A stretch of 64,000 nucleotides of DNA, from assembly GCA_964490325.1 (NCBI GenBank), contig CAZBBX010000001.1, positions 62,001-126,000 of the forward strand, written 5' to 3'. This DNA comes from DAOPJM01 sp964490325. Its GTDB lineage: Bacteria; Bacillota; Clostridia; Christensenellales; CAG-138. Shown piece by piece: positions 43,282-52,752 of this stretch (positions within the stretch are counted from its first letter, which is position 1; each line of letters opens with the position of its first letter). A model generated the notes under the pieces. That model saw only the letters and a program-made list of their open reading frames with translations. It was not told where the DNA came from and ran no database searches. Made by a program: the position numbers and the translations under genes.

Positions 43282-43365
43282 GAGAATCCGAACGCATAGT
43301 TGTGAAAATGTTGTGACGAACGCCGTTCGGCTTCCCACACCGCTCGACGTTCGTCCCTGTGTTTG

Positions 43366-43521
43366 TTACAGTCCCAGTTTGATCCTGCGTTTTGCGCCGT
43401 GTACCATGCGCTTCCCATCGCGCATCATTCGGCGCGGAATGTCGGGATATACCGCATTGATGACCGTGAACGTCAGCGCCGCGCCCGCCACCATTCCCAG
43501 TCCTGCTGCCAGTGTTTTCAT
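43366..43521 (-). CDS. Small single-helix membrane protein (51 residues)
   Basis: The start at 43521 has GAGGTGAT upstream. One Gly/Ala-rich helix (about 3-24, TLAAGLGMVAGAALTFTVINAVY) is followed by a very basic tail (IPRRMMRDGKRMVHGAKRRIKLGL). It resembles the small YtxH-like peptides common in Clostridia; function unknown. Stands alone between yajC and nifU. Confidence 0.65.
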   Translation of the reverse strand: MKTLAAGLGMVAGAALTFTVINAVYPDIPRRMMRDGKRMVHGAKRRIKLGL

Positions 43522-43641
43522 CGTGCAATCACCTCGTTTCGCCATACAATGCTGCATGTCGGCCTCCTTTTCGGATCGCCGCTTCGATCCTGCTTATAGT
43601 ATCGCTTGCCACCGCAAAAATCATACGACAATAAAATTTTC

Positions 43642-43672
43642 CAAAAAACAAAAAGCGGGCGTTTCCACCCGC
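43642..43672 (-). terminator. Terminator of the iscR-nifS-nifU operon
   Basis: 5-bp GC stem (43668-43672 / 43655-43659) followed on minus by TTTTTGTTTTTT, 17 nt after the nifU stop. Confidence 0.8.
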
Positions 43673-43688
43673 AGATCTTTTTGAACGG

Positions 43689-44123
43689 TTACTCTGCTTT
43701 ATCTTGCTGTTTTGCAGTCTTTGTATCTGCTTCTTCAGCCGCAGATCCCTTTTTTGCTTTTTTCGAACGATAATCGTCCACCGCAGCCTTGACCGCCTGT
43801 TCCGCCAACACCGAGCAATGGATCTTTACGGGGGGCAGACCCTCCAACGCCTCAACGACCGCTTCATTGGAAAGCTTGAGCGCGTCGTCCACGCTCTTAC
43901 CCTTGATCATCTCCGTTGCCATAGAGCTGGTTGCGATTGCTGCGCCGCAGCCAAAGGTCTTGAACTTCACGTCCTCGATGACGTCGTCGTCATTGACCTT
44001 AATGAACATCTCCATGATGTCGCCGCACTTAGCGTTGCCGACCATGCCTACGCCGTCCGCATCGGGGATCTCGCCCACGTTGCGGGGATTTTTAAAATGA
44101 TCCAATACTTTTTCGCTGTACAT
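43689..44123 (-). CDS. nifU: Iron-sulfur cluster scaffold NifU/IscU
   Basis: 144 residues with the three cluster-ligand cysteines Cys33, Cys59 and Cys103 and the conserved Asp35, in GNAKCGD, FGCGAA and IHCSVL. It receives sulfur from the desulfurase encoded immediately upstream. A Lys/Ala/Glu-rich tail of about 25 residues replaces the C-terminal Nfu domain of true NifU. It shares 1 nt with the nifS stop. Confidence 0.95.
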   Translation of the reverse strand: MYSEKVLDHFKNPRNVGEIPDADGVGMVGNAKCGDIMEMFIKVNDDDVIEDVKFKTFGCGAAIATSSMATEMIKGKSVDDALKLSNEAVVEALEGLPPVKIHCSVLAEQAVKAAVDDYRSKKAKKGSAAEEADTKTAKQQDKAE

Positions 44124-45295
44124 TAGTTCTTACCTCCATGATATAGGGGCGACATCGCCCGCAAACGTTCGATGATCTTGGGTAGCAGCTCCAGCACATA
44201 GTCCACATCCTCGTCCGTGGTGAACTCCGACAGCGTGAGCCGCAGGGAGCCATGCGCTACCTCATGCGGCAGACCCATTGCCAAAAGGACATGGGAAGGA
44301 TCCAAGCTGCCCGAGGTGCAGGCCGAGCCGCTGGACGCCGCGATCCCGTTTAGGTCGAGCATCAGCAGAATGGACTCGCCCTCAACATAGCGCAGACTGA
44401 AGTTGACGTTGTTGGGAAGGCGCTCCGTGGGATGGCCGTTGAGCTTGACAAAGGGTATGGCAGCGGGAATGCCTGCAAGCAGGCGATCCCTTAGGCGCGT
44501 CATATAGGCCATGTTTTCAGCCATATGCTGCTGCTGATAGGACAGAGCCGTGGCAAGTCCAACGATGCCCGCAACATTCTCTGTGCCTGCGCGCTTGTGG
44601 CGTTCCTGTCCGCCGCCCAAGATATAGGCAGGCAGGCGCACGCCCTTTTTGACATATATCGCGCCGATGCCCTTTGGGCCGTGGAACTTGTGCGCCGTCA
44701 GTGTCAGAAGGTCGATATTGTCCCGCTGCACATCCATTGGGATGTGTCCAACCGCCTGCACTGCGTCCGTATGGAACAGAACGCCGTGCGCACGGCAAAC
44801 TGCGCCGATCTTTGCAATGGGCATGATGGTGCCGACCTCGTTGTTGGCATACATGATGCTTACAAGTATCGTGTCGGGACGGATGGCGTCTTCGACCTGC
44901 TGCGCGGTAACGCGTCCGTACTCGTCAACGGGCAAATAGGTTACTTCGGCAAGGCCATCAGCCTCCATGGCCTGCAGGGTGTGCAGAACAGCATGATGCT
45001 CCACAGCGGAGGTGATGATGTGCTTGCCCTTTTTCTTGTAGGCAGCCGCGATGCCGCGCAGGATCATGTTGTCTCCCTCGCTGCCGCCGCCTGTAAAGAT
45101 GATCTCCTCCGGCGTTGCGTTTAAGCAGTCCGCGACCATCGCACGCGCATCCTCCATACCCTTATGTGCGTCACGCGCAAAGGAGTGCAGACTGCTGGGG
45201 TTGCCGTAGTATTCGGTGTAGTAAGGCAGCATCGCCTCTACGACCTGCGGGAGCACCATGGTGGTCGCCGCGTTATCCAGATATACCTTTCGCAT
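44123..45295 (-). CDS. nifS: Cysteine desulfurase NifS/IscS
   Basis: Supplies sulfur for Fe-S cluster assembly. 390 residues: YLDNAATT, GGSEGDNMIL, DAVQAVGHIP, the PLP lysine in LTAHKFHGPKG, and the persulfide-forming Cys in SGSACTSGS. Middle gene of iscR-nifS-nifU, overlapping iscR by 23 nt. Confidence 0.97.
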   Translation of the reverse strand: MRKVYLDNAATTMVLPQVVEAMLPYYTEYYGNPSSLHSFARDAHKGMEDARAMVADCLNATPEEIIFTGGGSEGDNMILRGIAAAYKKKGKHIITSAVEHHAVLHTLQAMEADGLAEVTYLPVDEYGRVTAQQVEDAIRPDTILVSIMYANNEVGTIMPIAKIGAVCRAHGVLFHTDAVQAVGHIPMDVQRDNIDLLTLTAHKFHGPKGIGAIYVKKGVRLPAYILGGGQERHKRAGTENVAGIVGLATALSYQQQHMAENMAYMTRLRDRLLAGIPAAIPFVKLNGHPTERLPNNVNFSLRYVEGESILLMLDLNGIAASSGSACTSGSLDPSHVLLAMGLPHEVAHGSLRLTLSEFTTDEDVDYVLELLPKIIERLRAMSPLYHGGKN

Positions 45296-45725
45296 CTTCG
45301 ATCCTTCTTTTCTGTTCCAAATGATCGGCTAAGAGTTCCTGTATGCTGGTGTTCGCCAGCACCGCCGTGATGCGCTGCTGCAGCTTCAAAAACAGCGGCC
45401 TTGCCGAACAGGTGCAGGCTTCGGGACAGACCCCGCCGCTTGCATCCACACAGTCCACAACGGCCGTGCTGCCCTCCAACGCCTCGATGACCTCCTCAAC
45501 GGAAAGCGCATCGGGCTTACGCGTCAGCAGATATCCGCCGTTCACGCCGCGTGTGGAGCGCACCAGCCCCGCCTTCTTGAGCTGCCGCAAAAGCTGTTCC
45601 AAATACGATTCGGAAACGCCCTGCAGCGCCGAAAGCTTGGCCAGAGACAGCGGGCCTTCGCCATAGCCGTCCGCCAGATCGACGACCGCCTTGAGTCCGT
45701 ACCTTGCTTTCGTGGACAGCCACAT
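45273..45725 (-). CDS. iscR: Rrf2-family regulator IscR
   Basis: 150 residues. A winged-helix domain (MWLSTKARYGLKAVVDLA, LSLAKLSALQGVSESYLEQLL, GGYLL) and a Cys-rich loop with Cys92, 100, 104 and 106, which provides ligands for a [2Fe-2S] cluster as in IscR. It probably senses Fe-S status and represses its own operon; an imperfect palindrome lies within its promoter. Confidence 0.93.
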   Translation of the reverse strand: MWLSTKARYGLKAVVDLADGYGEGPLSLAKLSALQGVSESYLEQLLRQLKKAGLVRSTRGVNGGYLLTRKPDALSVEEVIEALEGSTAVVDCVDASGGVCPEACTCSARPLFLKLQQRITAVLANTSIQELLADHLEQKRRIEDAKGISG

Positions 45726-45758
45726 GGATAAATCCTACCCTTTCACTTGGTTTTCTAT

Positions 45759-45787
45759 ACTCTACCACTTCAGTAGGATATTGTCAA
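45759..45787 (-). promoter_or_regulatory. Promoter of iscR-nifS-nifU with internal palindrome
   Basis: Minus-strand TTGACA (45787-45782), 17 bp, TAGAGT (45764-45759). An imperfect palindrome CTAC...GTAG (45762-45776) fills the spacer and touches the -10, a natural position for IscR repression (binding is inference). Confidence 0.7.
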
Positions 45788-45871
45788 TACCCGATCCGAC
45801 CGTTTAAAAAGTATATTTCTCCTATTTTTTCGGAAAGCGACAGTTTTTTAGCGGAAAGAGGCTTTGAAGCC

Positions 45872-45900
45872 TTGCGAAAGCGGCCCATTTACTGTATAAT
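45872..45900 (+). promoter_or_regulatory. Promoter of glnS-gltX-ychF
   Basis: TTGCGA (45872-45877), 17 bp, perfect TATAAT (45895-45900). The leader is about 25 nt, so no T-box fits. Confidence 0.8.
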
Positions 45901-45930
45901 ACTTTGTTGTTTACAATAAAGGAGTAAGGT

Positions 45931-47580
45931 ATGGAAGAAAACATTCGCGTTAAGAATTTCATTGAGGAAGCCATCGAGCAGGATATGCGCGACAAGGAAC
46001 CGCGTGTCAAGACGCGTTTTCCGCCCGAGCCCAACGGATATCTGCACATTGGGCACGCCAAGGCTTTGGCCATCGATTTTGGCATGGCGGAGCAGTACGG
46101 CGGCAGCTGCAATCTTCGCTTCGATGACACGAACCCCGCAAAGGAGGACACCGAGTACGTCGATGCCATCATGCAGGATATTCACTGGCTGGGCTTCCAA
46201 TGGGACAAGCTCCTGTTTGGTTCCTCCTACTTCGATAAGTGCTATGAATTGGCGCTCAAGCTCATCCGCAAAGGTCTTGCCTATGTGGACGATCTGACCA
46301 AGGACGAGATGCGCGAGTACCGCGGCACGCTCACGGAGCCAGGGCGCAACAGCCCCTATCGTGAACGCAGCGTCGCGGAAAACCTCGATCTGTTTATGCG
46401 CATGAAGAACGGCGAGTTTGAGGACGGTGCCCGAACGCTGCGTGCCAAGATCGACATGGCCTCGCCCAACATCAACATGCGCGATCCTGCGCTGTACCGC
46501 ATCCTGCACAAGCACCATCATCAGACAGGCGACAAGTGGTGCATCTATCCGATGTACGACTTTGCGCACCCCATTCAGGACGCCATCGAGGGCGTGACGC
46601 ACTCGCTGTGCAGTCTGGAATACGAAGCACACCGTCCCCTCTACAACTGGGTGGTGGAGGCCTGCGAGTTTGAAAACCATCCGCGGCAGATCGAGTTTGC
46701 GCGGCTGAACCTGACCAATACCATCATGTCCAAGCGCTACCTGCGCCGTCTGGTGGAGGAAGGCTTTGTATCGGGGTGGGACGATCCGCGTATGCCCACC
46801 CTTTGCGGAATGCGCCGCAGAGGCTATCCCGCCGCCGCGATACGCGACTTTTTGACCCGCATCGGCGTTGCCAAGGCCGATTCCGTTGTGGATGCAGCCA
46901 TCTTGGAGCACTGTGTACGCGAGGAGCTGAACAGGACAGCACCGCGTCTGATGGCCGTTACGGAGCCTGTGCGCCTTGTGATCGAAAACTGGCCTGTCGG
47001 TAAGACGGAGGACGTCACACTGGAGAACCTGCCCGACGATGAAGCGGCAGGCAGCAGAACGCTCCGCTTTGGCCGTGAGCTGTGGATCGAACGCAGCGAC
47101 TTCATGGCGGAACCCGTCAAGAAGTTTTTCCGTCTCAAGCCGGATGGCGAGGTGCGTCTAAAGGGTGCCTACATCGTGCGCTGCACGGGCTACAACTGCG
47201 ATGAAAACGGTCTTGTGACCGAGGTGCGCTGCAGCTATGATCCCGAAACGCGCAGCGGCAACTGTGAGCGCAAGGTCAAGGGTACGCTACACTGGCTGTA
47301 TGCAGCCGACGCCGTTCCCGCCGCCTTCCGTCATTATGAGACCCTGCTGCGTGACGAGACCCCCGAGGATGAGGGCAAGGACTTTACCGAACGCCTCAAT
47401 CCCAACTCCCTTGCGACCTTGGACGGTTTTGTGGAGCCTGCCGCCGCAAATGCGCAGGCGGGAGACCGCTTCCAGTTCATACGCATGGGCTACTACTGCA
47501 AGGATGCGGACAGCACGGCGGAAAAGCCTGTGTTCAACCGCGTCGTAGGGCTGAAGGACAGCTTTAAGATCGGAGGCTGA
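45931..47580 (+). CDS. glnS: Glutaminyl-tRNA synthetase
   Basis: 549 residues of the class I enzyme: FPPEPNGYLHIGHAKA (HIGH motif), FDDTNPAKE, the KMSKS-equivalent IMSKRYLRRL, and the C-terminal anticodon-binding beta barrels (RFGRELWIERSDF). PPEPNG at the N-terminus is typical of GlnRS rather than GluRS. Its presence means Gln-tRNA can be made directly. Followed after 6 nt by gltX. Confidence 0.97.
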   Translation: MEENIRVKNFIEEAIEQDMRDKEPRVKTRFPPEPNGYLHIGHAKALAIDFGMAEQYGGSCNLRFDDTNPAKEDTEYVDAIMQDIHWLGFQWDKLLFGSSYFDKCYELALKLIRKGLAYVDDLTKDEMREYRGTLTEPGRNSPYRERSVAENLDLFMRMKNGEFEDGARTLRAKIDMASPNINMRDPALYRILHKHHHQTGDKWCIYPMYDFAHPIQDAIEGVTHSLCSLEYEAHRPLYNWVVEACEFENHPRQIEFARLNLTNTIMSKRYLRRLVEEGFVSGWDDPRMPTLCGMRRRGYPAAAIRDFLTRIGVAKADSVVDAAILEHCVREELNRTAPRLMAVTEPVRLVIENWPVGKTEDVTLENLPDDEAAGSRTLRFGRELWIERSDFMAEPVKKFFRLKPDGEVRLKGAYIVRCTGYNCDENGLVTEVRCSYDPETRSGNCERKVKGTLHWLYAADAVPAAFRHYETLLRDETPEDEGKDFTERLNPNSLATLDGFVEPAAANAQAGDRFQFIRMGYYCKDADSTAEKPVFNRVVGLKDSFKIGG

Positions 47581-47586
47581 TCGAGC

Positions 47587-49029
47587 ATGGTACGCACTAG
47601 ATTTGCCCCCTCTCCGACGGGCTTTATGCACCTTGGAAACCTCCGCAGCGCGCTGTACACCTTTCTGTATGCCAAGCACCACGGCGGAAAATTCATTCTC
47701 CGCATTGAAGACACCGACCAAAGCCGTTATGTGGAAGGCGCTGTAGATGTGATCTACAATACGCTTCGCAGCATCGGCCTCAACTGGGACGAAGGTCCCG
47801 ACGTCGGCGGTGAATACGGTCCCTATGTGCAGTCCGAACGCAAGAGCCTGTATCTTCCGTATGCCAAGCAGTTGGTCGAAGCGGGCAAGGCCTACTATTG
47901 CTTCTGCACCGTGGACGAGCTGGAGAGCCGCAGAGCCGCCGCCGAAGCGCGTGGCGAGACCTTTAAATACGACAAGCATTGTCTGCATCTTTCCAAGGAG
48001 GAGATCGAGCGCCGCCTTGCCGCGGGTGAGCCGTATGTCATCCGTCAAAACGTGCCCGAGCAGGGCGAGGCAAGCTTTGACGATGTTTTGTACGGTCACA
48101 TCGCCGTGGACTGCTCCGAGTTGGACGACATGATCCTTATTAAGGCGGACGGTATGCCCACCTACAACTTTGCCAACGTCATCGACGACCACACCATGGG
48201 CATCACCCATGTCATGCGCGGCAACGAGTACCTCTCCTCCACACCCAAGTACAATCTGTTGTACGAAGCTTTCGGTTGGGAGAAGCCTGTGTACATCCAC
48301 ATGACGCCCATCATGCGCAATGCGCAGCACAAGCTGAGCAAGCGCGACGGCGACGCCTACTTTGAGGATTATCTCAACAAGGGATATCTAAAAGAAGCGA
48401 TCGTCAACTATGTGGCGCTGCTGGGCTGGAACCCGGGCGATGAGCGCGAGTTCTTCACGATCCCTGAGCTGATCGAGGCCTTCGATGTGGACGGCATGAG
48501 CAAGAGCCCCGCGATCTTCGATGCCGCGAAGCTGACTTGGATGAATGCAGAATACATCCGCCGCCTCAGCCCCGCCGAATATGACGCGCACGCTGCACCC
48601 TATTACGCGCAGGCAGGCGTTATAAACATGGATCACGGCATCCTGTGTCGCATCCTGCAGCCGCGCACGGAGACCTTTGCGCAGCTGCCCGCTATGGTGC
48701 GCTTTCTTACAGAGCAGCCCGCCTACGAAGTGGAGCTGTTTACAAACAAAAAATCCAAAACGGATGAAAAGATCGCAGCCGTGGTGCTGGATCAGGTCAT
48801 TCCGGCGCTGGAAGCGCTGCCCGCATGGGAGGAAAGCGCCGTCCACGATCTGCTGATCGGCCTTGCCGAGCAAAACGGTATGAAGAACGGGACGCTGCTG
48901 TGGCCCGTGCGCATCGCCTTGGCGGGACAGGCCGTCACACCGGGCGGCGCCATTGAGATCGCGCTGCTGCTGGGCAGGGACGAATCCCTGCGCCGCTTAC
49001 GGGCGGGACGAGCAAAGTTAGGAGCATAG
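47587..49029 (+). CDS. gltX: Glutamyl-tRNA synthetase
   Basis: 480 residues with RFAPSPTGFMHLGNLRSALY, RIEDTDQSRY, and KLSKRDGD as the KMSKS loop, then a helical anticodon-binding domain. APSPTG marks it as GluRS. Between glnS and ychF in one operon. Confidence 0.97.
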   Translation: MVRTRFAPSPTGFMHLGNLRSALYTFLYAKHHGGKFILRIEDTDQSRYVEGAVDVIYNTLRSIGLNWDEGPDVGGEYGPYVQSERKSLYLPYAKQLVEAGKAYYCFCTVDELESRRAAAEARGETFKYDKHCLHLSKEEIERRLAAGEPYVIRQNVPEQGEASFDDVLYGHIAVDCSELDDMILIKADGMPTYNFANVIDDHTMGITHVMRGNEYLSSTPKYNLLYEAFGWEKPVYIHMTPIMRNAQHKLSKRDGDAYFEDYLNKGYLKEAIVNYVALLGWNPGDEREFFTIPELIEAFDVDGMSKSPAIFDAAKLTWMNAEYIRRLSPAEYDAHAAPYYAQAGVINMDHGILCRILQPRTETFAQLPAMVRFLTEQPAYEVELFTNKKSKTDEKIAAVVLDQVIPALEALPAWEESAVHDLLIGLAEQNGMKNGTLLWPVRIALAGQAVTPGGAIEIALLLGRDESLRRLRAGRAKLGA

Positions 49030-49033
49030 GAAC

Positions 49034-50125
49034 ATGAAACTGGGAGTTATCGGCCTGCCGAACGTAGGCAAGAGCACGCTGTTCAACGCCATCACGCAGG
49101 CAGGAGCGCAGGCGGCAAACTATCCCTTCTGCACCATCGAACCCAACGTGGGCGTAGTAGCCGTGCCCGACAAGCGCTTGGATGTGTTGGCGGAGATGTA
49201 CCATCCCGAGAAGTACACGCCCACCACCATTGAGTTTGTAGACATTGCGGGTCTGGTGCGGGGCGCTTCCCGCGGCGAGGGCTTGGGCAACAAGTTCCTT
49301 TCGCATATCCGTGAGGTGGACGCCGTTGTACACGTTGTGCGCTGCTTTGAGGACGAGAACGTGATCCATGTGGACGGGAGTATCGACCCCGTCCGCGATG
49401 CGGAAACGATCAATTTGGAGCTGATCTTTGCCGACATGGAGGCGCTGGACAAGCGCCGCGACCGCAGCAGCCGCGCCGCCAAGAGCGGCGACAAGCACGC
49501 CGCTGTTGAAAGCGCTCTTTTGGATAAGCTCTATGCGCATTTGGAAAGCGGCCTGCCTGCGCGCAGCTACCCCGCGACCAAGGAGGAAACGGCCATTATC
49601 GACGGTCTGTTCCTGCTGACCGCCAAGCCCGTTATCTATGTGGCGAACATCGATGAGGACTCATTGGGCGAGAATGATAATCCGCTTGTAACGAAGCTCT
49701 ATGCCGTAGCCGCCAAGGAGCACGCCGAGGCGCTGACCATCTGCGCCAAATTGGAGGAGGAGATCACCGCTCTCTCCCCTGCGGAAAAGACGGAATTCCT
49801 TGCAGAAATGGGCGTGGCGGAGTCGGGCTTGGATCAGCTCGTCGGCGCCTGCTACAAGCTGCTGGGGCTCATCAGCTTCCTGACGGCAGGTCCCAAGGAG
49901 GTGCGCGCATGGACGATCACACGCGGTACCAAGGCGCCGCAGGCGGCAGGCAAGATCCATACCGACTTTGAACGCGGTTTCATCCGCGCCGAGATCGTCC
50001 CCTACGAAACGCTGATCGCCGTGGGCAGTTTGAACGCCTGTAAGGAGAAGGGTTTGATCCGCTCCGAAGGCAAGGACTATGTGATGCAGGATGGGGATGT
50101 GACCCTGTTCCGTTTCAACGTATAG
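49034..50125 (+). CDS. ychF: Ribosome-associated ATPase/GTPase YchF (OLA1)
   Basis: 363 residues: P-loop GLPNVGKSTLFNAIT, FVDIAGLVRGASRGEGLGNKFL, a coiled insert, NIDED in the nucleotide specificity region and a C-terminal TGS domain ending KDYVMQDGDVTLFRFNV. Binds ribosomes and is linked to stress responses. Last gene of the operon. Confidence 0.97.
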   Translation: MKLGVIGLPNVGKSTLFNAITQAGAQAANYPFCTIEPNVGVVAVPDKRLDVLAEMYHPEKYTPTTIEFVDIAGLVRGASRGEGLGNKFLSHIREVDAVVHVVRCFEDENVIHVDGSIDPVRDAETINLELIFADMEALDKRRDRSSRAAKSGDKHAAVESALLDKLYAHLESGLPARSYPATKEETAIIDGLFLLTAKPVIYVANIDEDSLGENDNPLVTKLYAVAAKEHAEALTICAKLEEEITALSPAEKTEFLAEMGVAESGLDQLVGACYKLLGLISFLTAGPKEVRAWTITRGTKAPQAAGKIHTDFERGFIRAEIVPYETLIAVGSLNACKEKGLIRSEGKDYVMQDGDVTLFRFNV

Positions 50126-50141
50126 CAAAGCATTCATCAAC

Positions 50142-50195
50142 AAGGCGCTTCTTATCGGAGAATCTCCCGTGTGAAGCGCCTTTTGTATTTTTTAT
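50142..50195. terminator. Bidirectional terminator between ychF and hemZ
   Basis: 10-bp stem AAGGCGCTTC / GAAGCGCCTT (50142-50151 / 50173-50182) with an inner GGAG/CTCC hairpin and T tracts beyond it on plus. Confidence 0.85.
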
Positions 50196-50197
50196 TT

Positions 50198-51661
50198 TCA
50201 GTTGTCTATAAAGAGTGTGCGCTTATCCGCCTGCAGCTTTTTAAGCTTGTCCGCGTAGCTTGGCACATCCTTAGGATTAGGAAGACGCTCCACTCTCTCC
50301 CCACCGCCGTAAACTCGTTTAGTCATGGCTCCCGCTCCATGCGCCATGATGCTGACGGTCTCCTCCATCATGTCGATGTTGTACACGCAGTCCGTGCCGT
50401 TAAGGGCGTATCCCACGTTTTCCAAATTGCCCTGCATATACTTCTGCCGATACAGGTAGTAGGGTCGCATCTTGAGAGCCTCCGCCGCTTCTGCTCCCCT
50501 ATGGATCATCGTTTCCACGGTCTGTGAGGACGGCAGCGGATACGCGTCCAGCTGCGCCTTGAGGCGGCTGGAGCGCTTGATCGCAAGGGTATGCACGGTC
50601 AGGTTTTCAGGCGAGAGCGCCGTTACGCCGTCCAAGGAACGTTGGAATTGCTCCAAGCCCTCTCCCGGCAGACCCGCTATCAGATCCATGTTTACAACGG
50701 GAATGCCGCTGTCCCGAACCAGAGCAAAGGCTTTTTTGATGTCCTCCGAACTGTGAAAACGGCCGATCACGCGCAGGGTCTCATCGTTCATGGTCTGGGG
50801 GTTGACCGAGACGCGGTTCGTTCCATAGCGCCGCAGGACGGAGAGCTTCTCAGCTGTAATGGTGTCGGGTCGACCCGCCTCCACCGTCAATTCGCCGTCA
50901 AAGTCGCTGTAGGCGTTTTTGATGACGTCCATTAGGCGCTCCAACTGCTCCGCATCCAAAACGGTAGGCGTACCGCCTCCCACATACAGAGCGCGCACCC
51001 GATACTTGCCCTCACGAAGCAGCGCTGCACCTGCCTGTATATCCGTAAACAGCGGCAAAAGGTACTCGTCCAGTACGCCCTTGCGCTTGGGCACCTCTGC
51101 GCCAAAGGAGCAGTACAGGCAGCGGGATCTGCAGTAGGGTATGCCGATGTACACATCCGCATCGCGAGGCGTGACCGCTGCGATCACGGGGCGCTGTACC
51201 TCGTTGATGCGCTGCGCCAGTTCATATTTTTCACGGCTTACGCCAAAGACGTCAAGGAAACGCTTTTTTGCCGCCTCCTCCCCCTCCCGCTGCGTCAACT
51301 CGCGAAGCAGCTTGGTGGGGCGAATGCCCGTCAGCGAGCCCCAAGGCGTAGGCAGGGAAGAAAGCTGCCGAAACAAGGTATAGGCAGTTAGCTTAACAGC
51401 TCTTTTGTCCTGTCGTTTTGCATCAAGCGGGTCTGTCGGATCGGGCTTTTCTACCGGGATCGTACAGTGCAGCGCGGCAGGGAACAGCGTTCCCACGGCG
51501 CTGCGGCCCTCACTGCCGTCCACAAGATCGATCCTTAGCTGTATAGCTTCTTCGTCCGTAAAGCTGTCCGTAACGACGATCTCCTCTGCGCCGATGAGCA
51601 GGCGGATCTCCTCGGATATGTCGTTATAAAAGCGAGGCGCGTTTGTGATCAGCTGAACCAA
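50198..51661 (-). CDS. hemZ: Coproporphyrinogen III oxidase-like radical SAM protein HemZ
   Basis: 487 residues. A long N-terminal domain with WGSLTGIRPTKLL is specific to HemZ. The radical-SAM domain has YIGIPYCRSRCLYCSF (Cx3Cx2C plus the usual aromatic), YVGGGTPTVL and a C-terminal extension. By family it oxidises coproporphyrinogen III anaerobically or handles heme; no other heme genes are near, so the role here is uncertain. It overlaps the MBL gene by 13 nt. Confidence 0.9.
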   Translation of the reverse strand: MVQLITNAPRFYNDISEEIRLLIGAEEIVVTDSFTDEEAIQLRIDLVDGSEGRSAVGTLFPAALHCTIPVEKPDPTDPLDAKRQDKRAVKLTAYTLFRQLSSLPTPWGSLTGIRPTKLLRELTQREGEEAAKKRFLDVFGVSREKYELAQRINEVQRPVIAAVTPRDADVYIGIPYCRSRCLYCSFGAEVPKRKGVLDEYLLPLFTDIQAGAALLREGKYRVRALYVGGGTPTVLDAEQLERLMDVIKNAYSDFDGELTVEAGRPDTITAEKLSVLRRYGTNRVSVNPQTMNDETLRVIGRFHSSEDIKKAFALVRDSGIPVVNMDLIAGLPGEGLEQFQRSLDGVTALSPENLTVHTLAIKRSSRLKAQLDAYPLPSSQTVETMIHRGAEAAEALKMRPYYLYRQKYMQGNLENVGYALNGTDCVYNIDMMEETVSIMAHGAGAMTKRVYGGGERVERLPNPKDVPSYADKLKKLQADKRTLFIDN

Positions 51662-52305
51662 GGCGACCTCCGATAAGCCACAAGCGGATTGTGCTGTGCC
51701 TCATGCGCAACGCTCGTCTCCTCCTCGTGTCCTGGCAGCAGTCGGTAGTCGCCATCCAGCGACAAGACCTTTGTGAAAAAGGAATTGATCAAGGCGCGCG
51801 CATTGCCGCCCGGCAGATCGGTGCGGCCGACGCTTTCTAAAAATACGGTGTCCCCCGTGAACGCCAAGCGTTCGCTGTCCACCACATACAGTACGCCGCC
51901 TGCCGTGTGGCCGGGCGTATGCAGCACGCGGAAGCGGTAGCCCGCCGCGTCTATCACGTCTCCGTCCTTAAGGAAGCGGTCAGCATGAACGGGCTGCTGG
52001 GGAAAATGCCAAGTATACGCCTCGCTCAGGCGGTCGTTTTCGAGCATGGCGGCATCGTCCTGATGGACACATACGGGCGCCCCCGTTGCGGTTTTCAGGG
52101 CATACAAGCCCGCGATATGATCGAAATGGCCGTGCGTGATGAGAATACAGACGCACTGCAGCTCCTTTTCCTTGAGGGTATCCAAAAGTAGAGCGCCGTC
52201 TGCGGGATCGATAACGACGCAAGGCGCGGGCAAGTGTGTTTTCTCATTCCAAACGATATAGCTGTTGGCCATGATCGGCCCGCAGGGCAGGGTCAATATC
52301 CGCAT
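51649..52305 (-). CDS. Glyoxalase II-like MBL-fold hydrolase
   Basis: The start at 52305 shares one base with the dtd stop. 218 residues with THGHFDHIAG, HTPGHTAGGVLY, FTGDTVF and LPGHEEET, the metal ligands of the YcbL/YqgX group. It may hydrolyse thioesters such as lactoylglutathione analogues; the substrate is unproved. The set relA-dtd-MBL-hemZ is typical for Clostridia. Confidence 0.9.
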   Translation of the reverse strand: MRILTLPCGPIMANSYIVWNEKTHLPAPCVVIDPADGALLLDTLKEKELQCVCILITHGHFDHIAGLYALKTATGAPVCVHQDDAAMLENDRLSEAYTWHFPQQPVHADRFLKDGDVIDAAGYRFRVLHTPGHTAGGVLYVVDSERLAFTGDTVFLESVGRTDLPGGNARALINSFFTKVLSLDGDYRLLPGHEEETSVAHEAQHNPLVAYRRSPWFS

Positions 52306-52751
52306 CAGTACGCCTTTCTGCTGTCCAGTAAGATGGTGAAGGGGCCGTCGTTGACAAGCCCGACCTGCATGTCTGCACGAAACACGCCGCATTGGAGCGG
52401 GACTGCGGCGGCAAGCTTGCGTTTGACGCTCTCGTACAGCGCTGTGGCAAGCTGCGGCGGCGCCGCCTCGATATAGGAAGGGCGTCGTCCCTTGCGCGCA
52501 TCGCCCAGCAGCGTGAACTGAGAGACGAGCAGGATGCTGCCGCCCACGTCAATGACGCTCCTGTTTGGCACGCCGTCTGCATCGTCAAAGATGCGCAAAT
52601 ACAGCAGCTTCTCCGCGATATAGTCCACATCCTGTTCGGTATCGTCCCGCGCTACGCCCAAGAGCACCATAAGTCCCCCTTGGATGCGCGCTGTTTCGAT
52701 GCCGTCTATTGATACGCTTGCTTCCGTGACGCGCTGTACCACAGCCTTCAT
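52305..52751 (-). CDS. dtd: D-aminoacyl-tRNA deacylase
   Basis: 148 residues: MKAVVQRVTEASV, the SQFTLLGDARKG active-site motif, and the Gly-Pro motif in GLVNDGPFTILLDSR. Removes D-amino acids and mischarged Gly from tRNA. It starts 1 nt after relA ends. Confidence 0.96.
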   Translation of the reverse strand: MKAVVQRVTEASVSIDGIETARIQGGLMVLLGVARDDTEQDVDYIAEKLLYLRIFDDADGVPNRSVIDVGGSILLVSQFTLLGDARKGRRPSYIEAAPPQLATALYESVKRKLAAAVPLQCGVFRADMQVGLVNDGPFTILLDSRKAY

Positions 52752-52752
52752 A

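Noticed and set aside
45901..45930. T-box leader for glnS-gltX
   Set aside because: The promoter lies about 30 nt upstream of the start codon, leaving no room for a T-box.
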